Shown in pieces: positions 8,591 through 17,967 of a stretch of 48,029 bases of DNA. This stretch comes from Bdellovibrionaceae bacterium UBA2316. Its GTDB lineage: Bacteria; Bdellovibrionota; Bdellovibrionia; Bdellovibrionales; Bdellovibrionaceae. Location: contig DDVI01000031.1 of the NCBI GenBank assembly GCA_002345205.1, forward strand, positions 1 through 48,029. The letters run 5' to 3'. Numbering within the stretch: the stretch's first letter is position 1; the number at the start of each line of letters is the position of its first letter. The notes under the pieces were generated by a model. It saw only the letters and a program-made list of their open reading frames with translations, ran no database searches and had not been told where the DNA came from. The position numbers were made by a program, and so were the translations under genes.

Positions 8591-11053
8591 ATGGGGAATG
8601 ACCAAAATTCTGAAGGCGGAAATCGAGTAACGCGTTTGAATGATCGCATCAAAGATGCGGTATCGTCATCGTCGAAAACTCACTCTAAACGTCACAGTTA
8701 TGAGGACCCAAGTCATAAGTACTTGGATTGGGTTCATCAGCTCGGCCTAGAGAAAACGATTTTTGGTCGTTATCTAAACTGGCTAGAATCTACGTTTTCT
8801 ATTCGTAAAGTCTTTACGGTATTGCTTTTTTGCTTAATACTGTCGTATTTAATTTTTTTTCAAATCAAAATTCCACATACATTTAGAGTCGGCGATGTAA
8901 CTTCAGTCGATATGGTTTCTCCGCTAACATTTGAAATGGTAGACGAGGTTACTACCGAAGAAAAACGTATGAAGGCAGAAGCCAATATTCCGGTCGTTTT
9001 TGACTACGATACTAACGTTTTTGATCGATTAGCCGGAAATATTTATCGATCGTTCCGGTATATGCGCAATCAAATGCGTGATTTGAACTGGCCTCGTAGT
9101 TACACTCAGCAACAGAAATTAGTTAAAGATCTTTTCACTCACAAAGCGATTTTTGAAAAAGAATTAGGTGTTTCTGTAGCGGATTATTTGTTCGAATGGC
9201 TAATTGAACATCGATTCCACGCTCGTATTGAAAATTCGTTAGTTAGAAATTTAGACCTTTGGTATGCTAGGAAAATTGCAGAATCACCGGATCGATTTAT
9301 TCCTAGTCATCAAGACGAAGTCGTTGCGAGGGTGGTTCATAAATCTAATTCTGGTCGTGAATTTTCAATTACAAAAAAAGATATTTTAGATTTACAGAAC
9401 CCAGATCATTTTCAGTTCCTAGATAAAAAAGTGCTAGATAAAATGGATGAATCCGATCGCGCCAATTTGTTGTACCTGGCGCGTGCGTTAATTATCCCGA
9501 ATTTAACTTTGAACAAACAAGAACTTGCCTCTCGTAAATCGCAAGCGCGGGAATCGATTTCTCCCGTGTTAATTACGATCAAGCGAAATCAGATCTTAGT
9601 AAACAAAGGCCACCGAGTTCAGCCATTTGATATGGCTGTTTTAAAACAAATCGAAAGTATTCAATCCGACAAGAAGAAAGATTTTATGGCCTTGGCGATG
9701 GCCCTGTTGTTGTCAGTTACGGTGCTAGTGTTCAGTTCCTACATTCGTCGCTTCACCCAAAATAGAATCAAATTTGAAACTAAAGATATCTCGGTGATGA
9801 TGATCATCATTCTGGGTATAATCGTGCTTACCAAGTTTTATATGTTTGTCGCTGATGCCGCCTTCATTTCAAAATGGGGAACGTACTTTACGCATTCGGT
9901 ATTCTTGTTTGCGGCGCCGGTCGCTGCTGGTCCAATGATCGTTGGTTTGATCATTTCTTCAGGTGAGCTCGTGTGGTTATTTACTGCGTTCTTGTCGTTA
10001 AGCCTTGCGATCATGGAAGACTTTAATTTCATGTTCGCGATTGTCAGTTTGGTAGGTGGTATCGCAGCGGCTCGAGGTGTTTTAAATTGTAAAAAGCGGA
10101 ACGATATTTATTGGGCGGGTGTACGTACTGGTTTGATCAATGCCTTGCTGGTGGCGTTCCTGATGTTGATTGCAAAGATCGAACAAGATGAATCTTTGAC
10201 CGAGGTATATATCGCCATTCCGGCAGCGTTCTTGGGCGGTATCTTTAGTTCCTTGATTACGATGATGGTGATTCCTTTGGTGGAATCCTTGTTTAATTAT
10301 ACGACGGATGTTAAACTTCTAGAGCTATCTAATTTGAATCATCCGTTGTTAAAACAGATGCTGATTCAGGCTCCGGGAACGTATCATCACTCGATGATGG
10401 TCGGGAGCATGGTTGAGGCCGCGGCCGAAGAAATCGGGGCGAATCCATTATTGGCCAAGGTTATGAGCTACTACCATGACATTGGCAAAATGGAGCATGC
10501 ACGTTACTTTATTGAAAATCAAAAGCCGGGTCAGAACGCCCATGATTCAATTTCTCCGTTTATGAGTAAAACCCTTTTAGTTGCTCACGTAAAAGACGGG
10601 GTAGAACTGGGGATGAAATATAAACTGGGTAAGCCAATCATTGATGGTATTGTTCAGCATCATGGTACGACCCTAATTTCCTATTTTTATAACAAAGCTG
10701 TAGACTTACGCCAGGACGGGGATGCAGAAATTTCCGAAGAGGAATTCAGATACCCAGGGCCAAAACCACAGTTTCGTGAATCCGCTTTGGTCATGCTTGC
10801 CGATAGTATCGAAGCAGCGGCTCGATCGCTGGATGAGCCAACACCGACTCGTTTGCAAAATATAGTACGTAATATTATTCAAAGAAAATTTACAGACGCG
10901 CAATTAGATGAATGTAATTTGACGCTAAAAGATCTATCAAAGGTCGAGCAAGCCTTTGTCAAAATCCTTTTGGGTATATATCATCAAAGGATAGATTATC
11001 CTAAAAGTGCAGGCGGTGGATTAGGATATATTTCACAGTCACAGACGAAATAG
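8591..11053 (+). CDS. 7TM-HD membrane phosphohydrolase (PgpH/YqfF type)
   Basis: An 820-residue protein with the PgpH architecture. There is a cytoplasmic head to about residue 70, one membrane helix, a large extracytoplasmic 7TMR-HDED domain, then a cluster of membrane helices and a cytoplasmic HD domain. The HD metal motif reads YYHDIGKM, preceded by APGTYHHSMMVG and followed by IVQHHGTT. PgpH enzymes in Firmicutes degrade cyclic di-AMP. Whether this predator makes c-di-AMP cannot be seen here, so the substrate is open. ybeY follows after 6 bp, the same pairing as yqfF-yqfG in Bacillus, which supports the family call. Confidence 0.88.
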   Translation: MGNDQNSEGGNRVTRLNDRIKDAVSSSSKTHSKRHSYEDPSHKYLDWVHQLGLEKTIFGRYLNWLESTFSIRKVFTVLLFCLILSYLIFFQIKIPHTFRVGDVTSVDMVSPLTFEMVDEVTTEEKRMKAEANIPVVFDYDTNVFDRLAGNIYRSFRYMRNQMRDLNWPRSYTQQQKLVKDLFTHKAIFEKELGVSVADYLFEWLIEHRFHARIENSLVRNLDLWYARKIAESPDRFIPSHQDEVVARVVHKSNSGREFSITKKDILDLQNPDHFQFLDKKVLDKMDESDRANLLYLARALIIPNLTLNKQELASRKSQARESISPVLITIKRNQILVNKGHRVQPFDMAVLKQIESIQSDKKKDFMALAMALLLSVTVLVFSSYIRRFTQNRIKFETKDISVMMIIILGIIVLTKFYMFVADAAFISKWGTYFTHSVFLFAAPVAAGPMIVGLIISSGELVWLFTAFLSLSLAIMEDFNFMFAIVSLVGGIAAARGVLNCKKRNDIYWAGVRTGLINALLVAFLMLIAKIEQDESLTEVYIAIPAAFLGGIFSSLITMMVIPLVESLFNYTTDVKLLELSNLNHPLLKQMLIQAPGTYHHSMMVGSMVEAAAEEIGANPLLAKVMSYYHDIGKMEHARYFIENQKPGQNAHDSISPFMSKTLLVAHVKDGVELGMKYKLGKPIIDGIVQHHGTTLISYFYNKAVDLRQDGDAEISEEEFRYPGPKPQFRESALVMLADSIEAAARSLDEPTPTRLQNIVRNIIQRKFTDAQLDECNLTLKDLSKVEQAFVKILLGIYHQRIDYPKSAGGGLGYISQSQTK

Positions 11054-11059
11054 GGCCTT

Positions 11060-11683
11060 ATGAAATTAAATATTATCAATGACTCCGGAATGGATTTGTC
11101 CGAAGACGTTTTGAACAAATGGATCAAGGGCATCGCTACCGAGCTGCAAAAAAAGAAAATCATTGATAACGAAAAAAAGACGCTCGAAGTATCTTTAGTT
11201 TTTTTGAATGAAAATGATGCTAAAAAATTAAATTGGAATTATCGCTGCAAGGATTACCCAACGGATATTTTAAGTTTTAGTTCAGATGATCCTGCATCGA
11301 TGGGCGAACTTGTTCTTTGTCCGCAAGTGATTTCACGCCAAGCCAAAGAGCACGGTTTAACTTTAGAAGATGAGTTAGGTTACATCGTCCTTCACGGTGT
11401 TCTGCATTTACTAGGTTATGATCACGAAAAAAGCAAAGTAGATGAAGAATTGATGATGTCCATTCAGGACGAAGTTTTTGAAAACCTTCGTAATCCAAAG
11501 GTCGGCAAAAAAAATAAGGCGCCCGAAGTTGCACCTAAGAAAAGCCTTACCGTGAAAAAAGCCGTAGCGAAAAAAGCACCGGTAAAAACCACAGAGAAGT
11601 TGATAAAAAAAGCAGCAAAACCAGCACCCAAAACGGCACCGGCAAAAGCGACAGCACAAAAAAAGAAAACAAAGAAAAAATAA
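11060..11683 (+). CDS. ybeY: endoribonuclease YbeY with basic C-terminal tail
   Basis: Residues 1-150 are YbeY, the zinc endoribonuclease for 16S rRNA 3'-end maturation and ribosome quality control. The zinc motif is complete: H112-x3-H116-x5-H122 (HGVLHLLGYDH). Typical YbeY is about 155 residues; here about 50 extra residues rich in Lys, Ala, Pro and Thr follow, resembling histone H1-like tails (repeats of KKA, AKKAP, KPAPK). The tail is probably disordered and may bind RNA or ribosomes. The gene is 6 bp behind the 7TM-HD gene and likely co-transcribed. Confidence 0.93.
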   Translation: MKLNIINDSGMDLSEDVLNKWIKGIATELQKKKIIDNEKKTLEVSLVFLNENDAKKLNWNYRCKDYPTDILSFSSDDPASMGELVLCPQVISRQAKEHGLTLEDELGYIVLHGVLHLLGYDHEKSKVDEELMMSIQDEVFENLRNPKVGKKNKAPEVAPKKSLTVKKAVAKKAPVKTTEKLIKKAAKPAPKTAPAKATAQKKKTKKK

Positions 11684-11828
11684 TCACCCAAGCGAAAAAC
11701 GGTACGCCAAACCCTGAACGTCGAACGTCAAACGGCTGCGGCATCCCGGTTTCCAGTATTTAAGAATAGGCGTGGCGTCACACAACAATACTTTTGTAAT
11801 ACCCCCCATCATTCGTTACCGTATAAAA

Positions 11829-12951
11829 ATGTCTCTTGTTACAGAAGTCAGTGAAATAAAAAGAAAAATCTCAGAACTTGAAAGCCTCGGAAGTGAACTC
11901 CGGGGGTATCTTTGACCTAGATAAAAAGAAAAAGCGTCTTGAAGAAGTCCTTCTCGCGGCTGAAAACCCATCATTGTGGGACAAGCCGGATGAAATGCAG
12001 AAAATAAATAAAGAGAAATCCCTGCTGACTCGAGCGATTGAAGAGTGGGAAACCTACGACAAAAAACTTAAAGACGCCAAAACACTCCTTGAAATGAGCG
12101 AGGAGGCACATGATGAACCGACGTTTCAAGAAGCCAAGAACGAAGTAAATCAAATCGAAGAATTAGGTAAGGGTCTTGAACTGAAGCGTGTTCTAAATGG
12201 TGAGCTTGATCCCAACAATACGTACCTTTCTATCAATTCCGGTGCGGGTGGCACAGAGTCATGTGACTGGGCGGAAATGCTTCTACGTATGTATTTGAAA
12301 TATTGCGATCAGCAAGGTTTTAAATATGAATTAATCGATCGCAATGATGGCGATGAGGCCGGATTGAAATCGTGTACTATTTTAGTTGAAGGCGCCTATG
12401 CGTACGGCTATTTAAAAGCAGAAAGTGGCGTTCATCGGTTAGTTCGAATTTCGCCATTTGATAGCAATGCTCGACGACATACGTCCTTTGCATCGGTGTT
12501 CGTATGGGCCGAGATCGATGATGAAATTAATATCGAAGTAAAACCCGATGATTTAAAAGTTGAAACCTTTCGTGCCAGTGGGGCCGGTGGTCAGCACGTC
12601 AACCGCACGGATTCTGCCGTTCGTATGTACCACTTGCCGACGGGAATTATTGTTCAATGCCAAACGCAGCGCTCGCAAATTCAAAATCGTGAGAAAGCAT
12701 TAAAGATGCTTAAAGCACAATTGTATGAGCGAGAAATAGAAAAACGTAATAAAGAAAAAGACGAAATGAATGCGCAAAAAAAGGCCGTTGAGTGGGGCTC
12801 GCAAATTCGTTCGTATGTTATGCATCCTTACCAAATGGTTAAAGACCACCGAACGTCATTTGAAACGAGCCAAGTGCAAGACGTCATGAATGGGGATCTG
12901 CAAGGTTTCGTGATGGCCTATCTGAAGTCATTGAAGGTCGCTCCGCAATGA
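11829..12951 (+). CDS. prfB: peptide chain release factor 2 (programmed +1 frameshift)
   Basis: Release factor 2 recognises UGA and UAA. ATG at 11829 opens a 28-codon frame ending CTT TGA at 11910-11915; the protein continues in the +1 frame from GAC at 11914. The site matches the classical autoregulatory element: an internal Shine-Dalgarno-like CGGGGGT at 11901-11907, then TATCTTTGAC. Slippage on CUU when RF2 is scarce gives about 373 residues. The stop-codon motif SPF (RISPFDSNARR) and the catalytic GGQ (SGAGGQHVNR) are present. It overlaps the Lol permease gene by four bases (ATGA), making it the head of the envelope gene run. Confidence 0.96.
11901..11916 (+). promoter_or_regulatory. prfB recoding signal
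   Basis: A CGGGGGT Shine-Dalgarno-like stimulator, then TAT, the slippery CTT and in-frame TGA followed by C. Spacing is identical to the conserved prfB frameshift element. RF2 level controls its own synthesis by competition between termination and +1 slippage. Confidence 0.95.
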
Positions 12952-14219
12952 TTAAAGAACGTCTAAAAAGTTTCACAACCAAAAATCCGCTAGTATTTAT
13001 TGCGTGGAAGCTTTTGTTTACCCGCAAGTTTATTTTAGAAGGTTCCACTCCGTTGAGTCTATTGGGGTTGGTTTTAGGGGTAGCCTGTTTGTTAGTGTCT
13101 ATGGCGGTCATGAGTGGTTTTGAGGCCACTCTAAAGAAAACGATGACGGATGTAACGGGCCATATTCAAGTGATCGATAAAAACAAATCAAAACCGTATT
13201 GGAAAGATTTTGAAAACGAATTAAAAACAATTGAACCAAAATTGGAATCGACGACTCGTTTCGTATATATAGAATCGGTGCTAGCAAGCCAAGGGCAAAT
13301 CGTTGGAATTTTGCTTCAAGGTATTGATAGCGATCGCTACAAAAACATCATCAATTTGAATCAGCGTTTAGTGGAAGGTGTGAACGATATTTCGAACTAC
13401 ACAGAAAATGGTATTAAATTTCCACAGGCGATGATTGGTAAAGGAATCGCGCGACGTTTAAATATTAAAGTTGGCGATAAAATCAATGTCGTTGTGCCCA
13501 TCAGTGATTCTGTTGATCCGTCGACGTTCAAGCGTCAGGCGGCTGAGTTTCGTGTGTCAGGTGTTTTGGATTTAGGTAAATATGAATGGAATGAGCGTTT
13601 AATTATCACCGATATTTCGTCAGCGCAAAAACTAGCGGCTATTGGTGATCGTTATACGGGTTTAATTATGAAGCTCAGTGACGATCGCGATGTTCGCGGA
13701 GCGGCGTTCAGAATGGCGCTTAAGTTAGGACCGCAGTATTTGATTCGTGACTGGCGTGATGTGAATGAAAATCTATTTGATGCCGTCGAAATTGAACGCG
13801 TGGTGATTTTCTTTGTTATCTTAATCATCGTTATCGTCGCTGCATTTAATATTTCATCTACGCTTTACGTAGGTGTTGTTCAGCGTAATAGCGACATTGC
13901 GATTTTGAAAACGCTAGGTGTTTCAAAAAAACAAATTCTAAAAATCTTTACTTTGCAGGGGTTATTCCTTGGCTTCGTGGGCGTAGTTTTGGGATTGGTT
14001 CTGGGGTTCTTTTTATGTCAGGGATTTATGATTCTGCAGAATCAATTCGATTTGATTCCTGGTTCTGTTTATAAAATCGACAATATAATTATTAAAATTC
14101 GTTTAGTGGATGTGTTTGCTATCACATTAGCGACTCTTATTATTTCTTTTTTCGCAACTCTGGCGCCCGCGCTACGCAGTTCAAATCTGTCAGTTGTGGA
14201 AGGACTTCGTTATGGGTAA
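12948..14219 (+). CDS. lipoprotein-releasing ABC transporter permease (LolC/LolE family)
   Basis: A 423-residue MacB/LolC-type permease. It has one membrane helix near residues 35-60, a large periplasmic domain to about 280, and three helices (about 285-310, 330-360 and 385-410) with the FtsX-domain pattern. The N-terminal WKLLFTRKFILEGSTPLSLLGLVLGVA stretch, given here only for its position at about 13-39, is typical of LolC/E. The complex extracts mature lipoproteins from the inner membrane for delivery to the outer membrane. Only one permease gene is present beside the ATPase, suggesting a homodimeric LolF-like arrangement unless a second copy exists elsewhere. Confidence 0.9.
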   Translation: MIKERLKSFTTKNPLVFIAWKLLFTRKFILEGSTPLSLLGLVLGVACLLVSMAVMSGFEATLKKTMTDVTGHIQVIDKNKSKPYWKDFENELKTIEPKLESTTRFVYIESVLASQGQIVGILLQGIDSDRYKNIINLNQRLVEGVNDISNYTENGIKFPQAMIGKGIARRLNIKVGDKINVVVPISDSVDPSTFKRQAAEFRVSGVLDLGKYEWNERLIITDISSAQKLAAIGDRYTGLIMKLSDDRDVRGAAFRMALKLGPQYLIRDWRDVNENLFDAVEIERVVIFFVILIIVIVAAFNISSTLYVGVVQRNSDIAILKTLGVSKKQILKIFTLQGLFLGFVGVVLGLVLGFFLCQGFMILQNQFDLIPGSVYKIDNIIIKIRLVDVFAITLATLIISFFATLAPALRSSNLSVVEGLRYG

Positions 14220-14889
14220 TGTACTTCTATCGGCTCGTAATATTTTTAAAAGCTATCCGCAGGGAAATGGGACCCTTGAGATCTTAAAAGGTGTCAGTCT
14301 GGATATTCAAGAAAGTGAAGCTATCGGTATTGTCGGAAGCAGTGGATCGGGTAAATCGACATTATTGCAAATTTTGGGCACTTTAGATTACCCCCAGTCG
14401 GGCGAGCTTGTTTACCTTGAAAAGAACCTTTTCCAACTGGATGACGAACAACTGTCGCTTTTTCGCAACCAAACCATAGGGTTTGTGTTTCAATTCCATC
14501 ATCTTTTGAGTGAACTATCAGCATTAGAAAACGTGTTATTACCATGCCGTATCGCAAATCAAGATATTGGGATCGCAACTCGCCAGGCAGAAGAGCTTTT
14601 AGCCTTCCTGGGGCTGGGCGATCGTCTTCATCATTATCCGAATCAGTTATCGGGCGGCGAGCTACAACGAGTAGCCATTGCGCGTGCTTTAGTCAGACAG
14701 CCGCGCATTCTTTTTGCCGATGAGCCTACGGGCAATTTGGACTCAATGAATAGCTATAAAATTCAGGAACTATTTTTTAAGATTCGCGAGCAATTAAAGA
14801 TTGCTATTGTTGTTGTCACTCATGACTTGCACTTTGCCCAGAAATTCCCACGAATTCTGCACCTTAAAGACGGTCGCTGGGCCGAATAA
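14212..14889 (+). CDS. lolD: lipoprotein-releasing ABC transporter ATP-binding protein
   Basis: A 225-residue ABC ATPase of the LolD/MacB type. Walker A is GSSGSGKST at residues 42-50, the signature is LSGGELQRVAIARAL and Walker B is ILFADEPTGNLD. The Q-loop region FVFQFHHLLSELSALENV is characteristic of LolD. The ATG at 14212 is chosen because GGAAGGA lies 7 bp upstream; it overlaps the permease stop by eight bases, so the pair is translationally coupled. It powers lipoprotein release from the inner membrane. Confidence 0.93.
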   Translation: MGNVLLSARNIFKSYPQGNGTLEILKGVSLDIQESEAIGIVGSSGSGKSTLLQILGTLDYPQSGELVYLEKNLFQLDDEQLSLFRNQTIGFVFQFHHLLSELSALENVLLPCRIANQDIGIATRQAEELLAFLGLGDRLHHYPNQLSGGELQRVAIARALVRQPRILFADEPTGNLDSMNSYKIQELFFKIREQLKIAIVVVTHDLHFAQKFPRILHLKDGRWAE

Positions 14890-14955
14890 TCCGCCTCTAA
14901 CACGCTGCTTTTTTGGTTGTGACTCGTTACAGATAGGCCCTAATATCCTGAGCAC

Positions 14956-17391
14956 ATGACAAGATTTTATCTAACATTGAGTTGTCTTTTTTTGAGTCTG
15001 ATTTTCTCTGCAAATCCGTCATTGGCGCAACAAAAAACCGCGGCCAAAACAAAAAAAATTGCGCCTAAGAAAAATCCTAATTTAAAAAAAATTGAATCCG
15101 TTAACTTGGGTGAATCGATCGCGATTGCTGATATCAAGGTGGACGGTCAAAAGAAAATTGAAAAAGACTCGATCATAAGTCGTTTGAAAATGAAAAAAGG
15201 CCAAAGTTATTCTACGGCTGATTTTAAAACTACTGTACGCGAAGACATTGCGACGCTTTTCAAAACAGGCTTTTTTTCTAACGTAGAAGTATACATTGAA
15301 AACGTGGGTAGCGACAAAGCAATCGTTTTCAAAGTTCTGGAAAAACCATCAGTGGCTGAAGTGGTATGGGAAGGCGTTTCTGAAGACGTTAAAAAAGAAG
15401 AACTGAATGATGCCCTGGGTATTAAGTCTTACGAAATTTTAAACATTACGAAACTTAAAGAAGGTCAAGATAAGGTTCAAAAGTTTTACGAAGACAAAGG
15501 TTACTTTTTGGCTAAAATTGACTACGCAATTGAAGACGTAGTTAAAGATGAAACAGTTAAAATCAAAGTTACGGTTAAGCAAAACGATCGAGTTAAAGTT
15601 AAAAAGATCACATTCCTAGGTAACAAAAAAGTTCCATCGTCTCAGTTGATTATTGATCAATTGGTGGCGGAGGAAGGTTACTTCACGGGTCTTTCTGGAT
15701 CGGGCCAGTTCAAGCAGGATATGTTCGAACGCTGGATTCAGGGTATTCGCTTCATTTATTTTAATAAAGGTTTTATTCAAGCAAAAATCGACCGTCCGCA
15801 AGTGACAGTGACTCCGGATAAAAAAGGCATCTACATCACTATTAATATTGATGAAGGTGAAGCGTTCGATGTGGGTGATATCGATTTTTCAGGCGACGTT
15901 TTATTCTCGAGGCAAGAATTACTAGATACAATGAAGCTAGATGAAAACAAGATCTTTGCATACGATGTACTGCAAAGGGACTTGGCTGATTTACAAGCGA
16001 AATATGGAGATTTAGGCTACGCATTTGCCAACGTAAATCCGCAATGGAAAGTGAAGGAATCAGAACGAAAAGTCGACATCGTGTTTGATTTCGATAAAGG
16101 TAATAAAGTTTACTTCGGTCGCATCAATGTCGTTTCCAATACAAAGACACGCGATAAAGTCGTTCGACGTGAATTGAAAATTAAAGAGGGAGAGCTGTAC
16201 AATGAAACTCGTCGTCGAGTATCGTTAGAAAATATTCAGCGTCTGGGTTTCTTTGATGAGGTGAATTTTAAAACCTCAACTCCGCCAGATAAATTAGATA
16301 TCCTTAATATCGATATCACAGTTAAAGAACGTAATACTGGGCAGATTCAGTTAGGTGCGGGTTACGGTTCAGCGCAAGGTTTCACATTGCAAGGTAGTGT
16401 TCAGCAAACGAACTTCATGGGTCGCGGTCAGAACTTAGGTGTCAGCTTAAACTTGGCGTCTCAGTATTCCGTTTACGACTTTACATTCACTGAGCCATAT
16501 TTCCGTGATTCATTGTGGTCATTGGGGTTCCGCGTTTTCCGCAGTGAAAACTCGGGTCGTCTGGATTATAATGAAACCCGTACAGGTGGTTCCGTATTCT
16601 TGGGGTACCCACTCGGTGACTATTTACGATTAAACACAAGCTACACCTACACGGCGACAAAATTGACGAATGTGACAGACGCTGCCGGTAATAACATCAC
16701 TGACTACGATTTATTCCCTCTAAATACAGCCGAAGGTGATTCTGGTTTGTTGGGTGTGAGCTTAGATTACGATACTCGAAATGATAGATTCCGTCCGACT
16801 AAAGGTATCTATGCTCGTTTGGGTTACTCGTTAACGGGGCCATTTGGCGGTAATTTAGAATATTATAAAGGGAATGCAGATTTCCGCTTCTTTAAGACAT
16901 TATTCTGGGACGTAGTTTTCAGAAACTCGATTTCGTACGCACGTATTGAGTCGACCGATCCAAACCGTCTACCGCCGTTCAATGAATTGTACTTGTTGGG
17001 TGGTCCGTACAGCTTACGTGGTTACCGCTATGGCCGTGTCGGTCGACAAGTTAAATCGACAAAAATCGAAAACGAGTTAAAAGCCATCCCTGGCATGACA
17101 GATATTGAAGAAAAATCGAAGCGTTATTACGGTGGCTCGCAGCAGCTTATGTATCAAGGTGAATTATTATTCCCATTGATCCGTGAAGCGCAAATGTATG
17201 GGGTTGCATTCTATGATGTCGGACAAGCGGAAGATACAATCATAGACGAGCGTTTCTTTGCGGATACTGGATTTGGTATTCGTTGGTTCTCGCCCATCGG
17301 TCCTTTACGTTTTGAGTGGGGTTTCCCGCTAAATCGTGAATACCTACATGAAGCCGTCGTATTCGAATTTTCTATCGGTACCCCGTTTTAA
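14956..17391 (+). CDS. bamA: outer-membrane protein assembly factor BamA
   Basis: An 811-residue protein: signal peptide to about residue 25 (ending PSLAQ), a short Lys-rich linker, five POTRA-like repeats to about 440, then a 16-strand Omp85 beta-barrel ending in phenylalanine. The barrel motif LLGGPYSLRGYRYGRVG contains the conserved VRGF/Y-type loop 6 arginine. BamA folds and inserts outer-membrane proteins. skp follows directly, the order found in many Gram-negatives, and the gene lies downstream of lolCD in the same direction. Confidence 0.96.
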   Translation: MTRFYLTLSCLFLSLIFSANPSLAQQKTAAKTKKIAPKKNPNLKKIESVNLGESIAIADIKVDGQKKIEKDSIISRLKMKKGQSYSTADFKTTVREDIATLFKTGFFSNVEVYIENVGSDKAIVFKVLEKPSVAEVVWEGVSEDVKKEELNDALGIKSYEILNITKLKEGQDKVQKFYEDKGYFLAKIDYAIEDVVKDETVKIKVTVKQNDRVKVKKITFLGNKKVPSSQLIIDQLVAEEGYFTGLSGSGQFKQDMFERWIQGIRFIYFNKGFIQAKIDRPQVTVTPDKKGIYITINIDEGEAFDVGDIDFSGDVLFSRQELLDTMKLDENKIFAYDVLQRDLADLQAKYGDLGYAFANVNPQWKVKESERKVDIVFDFDKGNKVYFGRINVVSNTKTRDKVVRRELKIKEGELYNETRRRVSLENIQRLGFFDEVNFKTSTPPDKLDILNIDITVKERNTGQIQLGAGYGSAQGFTLQGSVQQTNFMGRGQNLGVSLNLASQYSVYDFTFTEPYFRDSLWSLGFRVFRSENSGRLDYNETRTGGSVFLGYPLGDYLRLNTSYTYTATKLTNVTDAAGNNITDYDLFPLNTAEGDSGLLGVSLDYDTRNDRFRPTKGIYARLGYSLTGPFGGNLEYYKGNADFRFFKTLFWDVVFRNSISYARIESTDPNRLPPFNELYLLGGPYSLRGYRYGRVGRQVKSTKIENELKAIPGMTDIEEKSKRYYGGSQQLMYQGELLFPLIREAQMYGVAFYDVGQAEDTIIDERFFADTGFGIRWFSPIGPLRFEWGFPLNREYLHEAVVFEFSIGTPF

Positions 17392-17458
17392 CGTTAGACA
17401 GGGTTGAAATTTTAATCTAGGCTTAATGATAATTCAGTGCATGAAATAGGAGAATTAA

Positions 17459-17965
17459 ATGACAAAGTCATCGTTGTTAGTGGTAGCCGTTCTTGGTTTT
17501 TCACTTAATACGTTTGCAGCCGAATTTAAAGCGGGCGTTGTGAATTTGCAAAAAGCAATTCAAGCGACTTCAGCTGGTAAAAAAGCTAAAACAGAACTAG
17601 AAGCTGATTTCGAAAAAAAGAAAAAAGAACTGCAAAAGAAAGAGGGCGACCTAAAGAAAATGCAGGAAGACATCGAGAAAAAGAAAAGCGTTCTTTCAGA
17701 AGAAGTTCTAGCTAAAAAGCAGGACGAATTCCGTGAAGAAATGATGAAGTTCCAGCAAGTGGTTCAAAAGAACCAAGGTGAAATTCAAAAGAAAGAACAA
17801 GAATTGACTCAACCAATTCTAGAGAAAATGAAAAAAATCATCGAGAAAATGTCTAAAGAAAAAGGCTACTCAATGGTTCTTGAAAACACAGCCATGGTTC
17901 TATACGTGGAATCGGCTCATGACTTGACTGACGAAGTTGTTAAGGCATTCGAAAAAGAAAAATAA
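17459..17965 (+). CDS. skp: periplasmic chaperone Skp/OmpH family
   Basis: A 168-residue protein with a cleavable signal peptide (ends NTFAAEF) followed by about 100 residues of Lys/Glu-rich coiled coil, the tentacle helices of Skp. The core start FKAGVVNLQKAIQATSAGKK matches OmpH proteins. It shields unfolded outer-membrane proteins on their way to BamA. AGGAG lies upstream of the ATG. lpxA starts 2 bp after the stop. Unlike in enterics, neither lpxD nor fabZ sits between skp and lpxA. Confidence 0.92.
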   Translation: MTKSSLLVVAVLGFSLNTFAAEFKAGVVNLQKAIQATSAGKKAKTELEADFEKKKKELQKKEGDLKKMQEDIEKKKSVLSEEVLAKKQDEFREEMMKFQQVVQKNQGEIQKKEQELTQPILEKMKKIIEKMSKEKGYSMVLENTAMVLYVESAHDLTDEVVKAFEKEK

Positions 17966-17967
17966 AT

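Noticed and set aside
11277..11744. Long minus-strand and alternative frames across the end of ybeY
   Set aside because: They are Phe/Cys-rich mirror images of the Lys/Ala-rich tail of YbeY and have no ribosome sites.
11829..11915. Early in-frame TGA in prfB read as a disabling mutation
   Set aside because: The internal Shine-Dalgarno-like sequence and CTT TGA C match the conserved programmed frameshift exactly.
14194..14211. Longer LolD from a TTG at 14194
   Set aside because: The TTG lies before the GGAAGGA ribosome site that serves ATG 14212, and the family begins at the latter.
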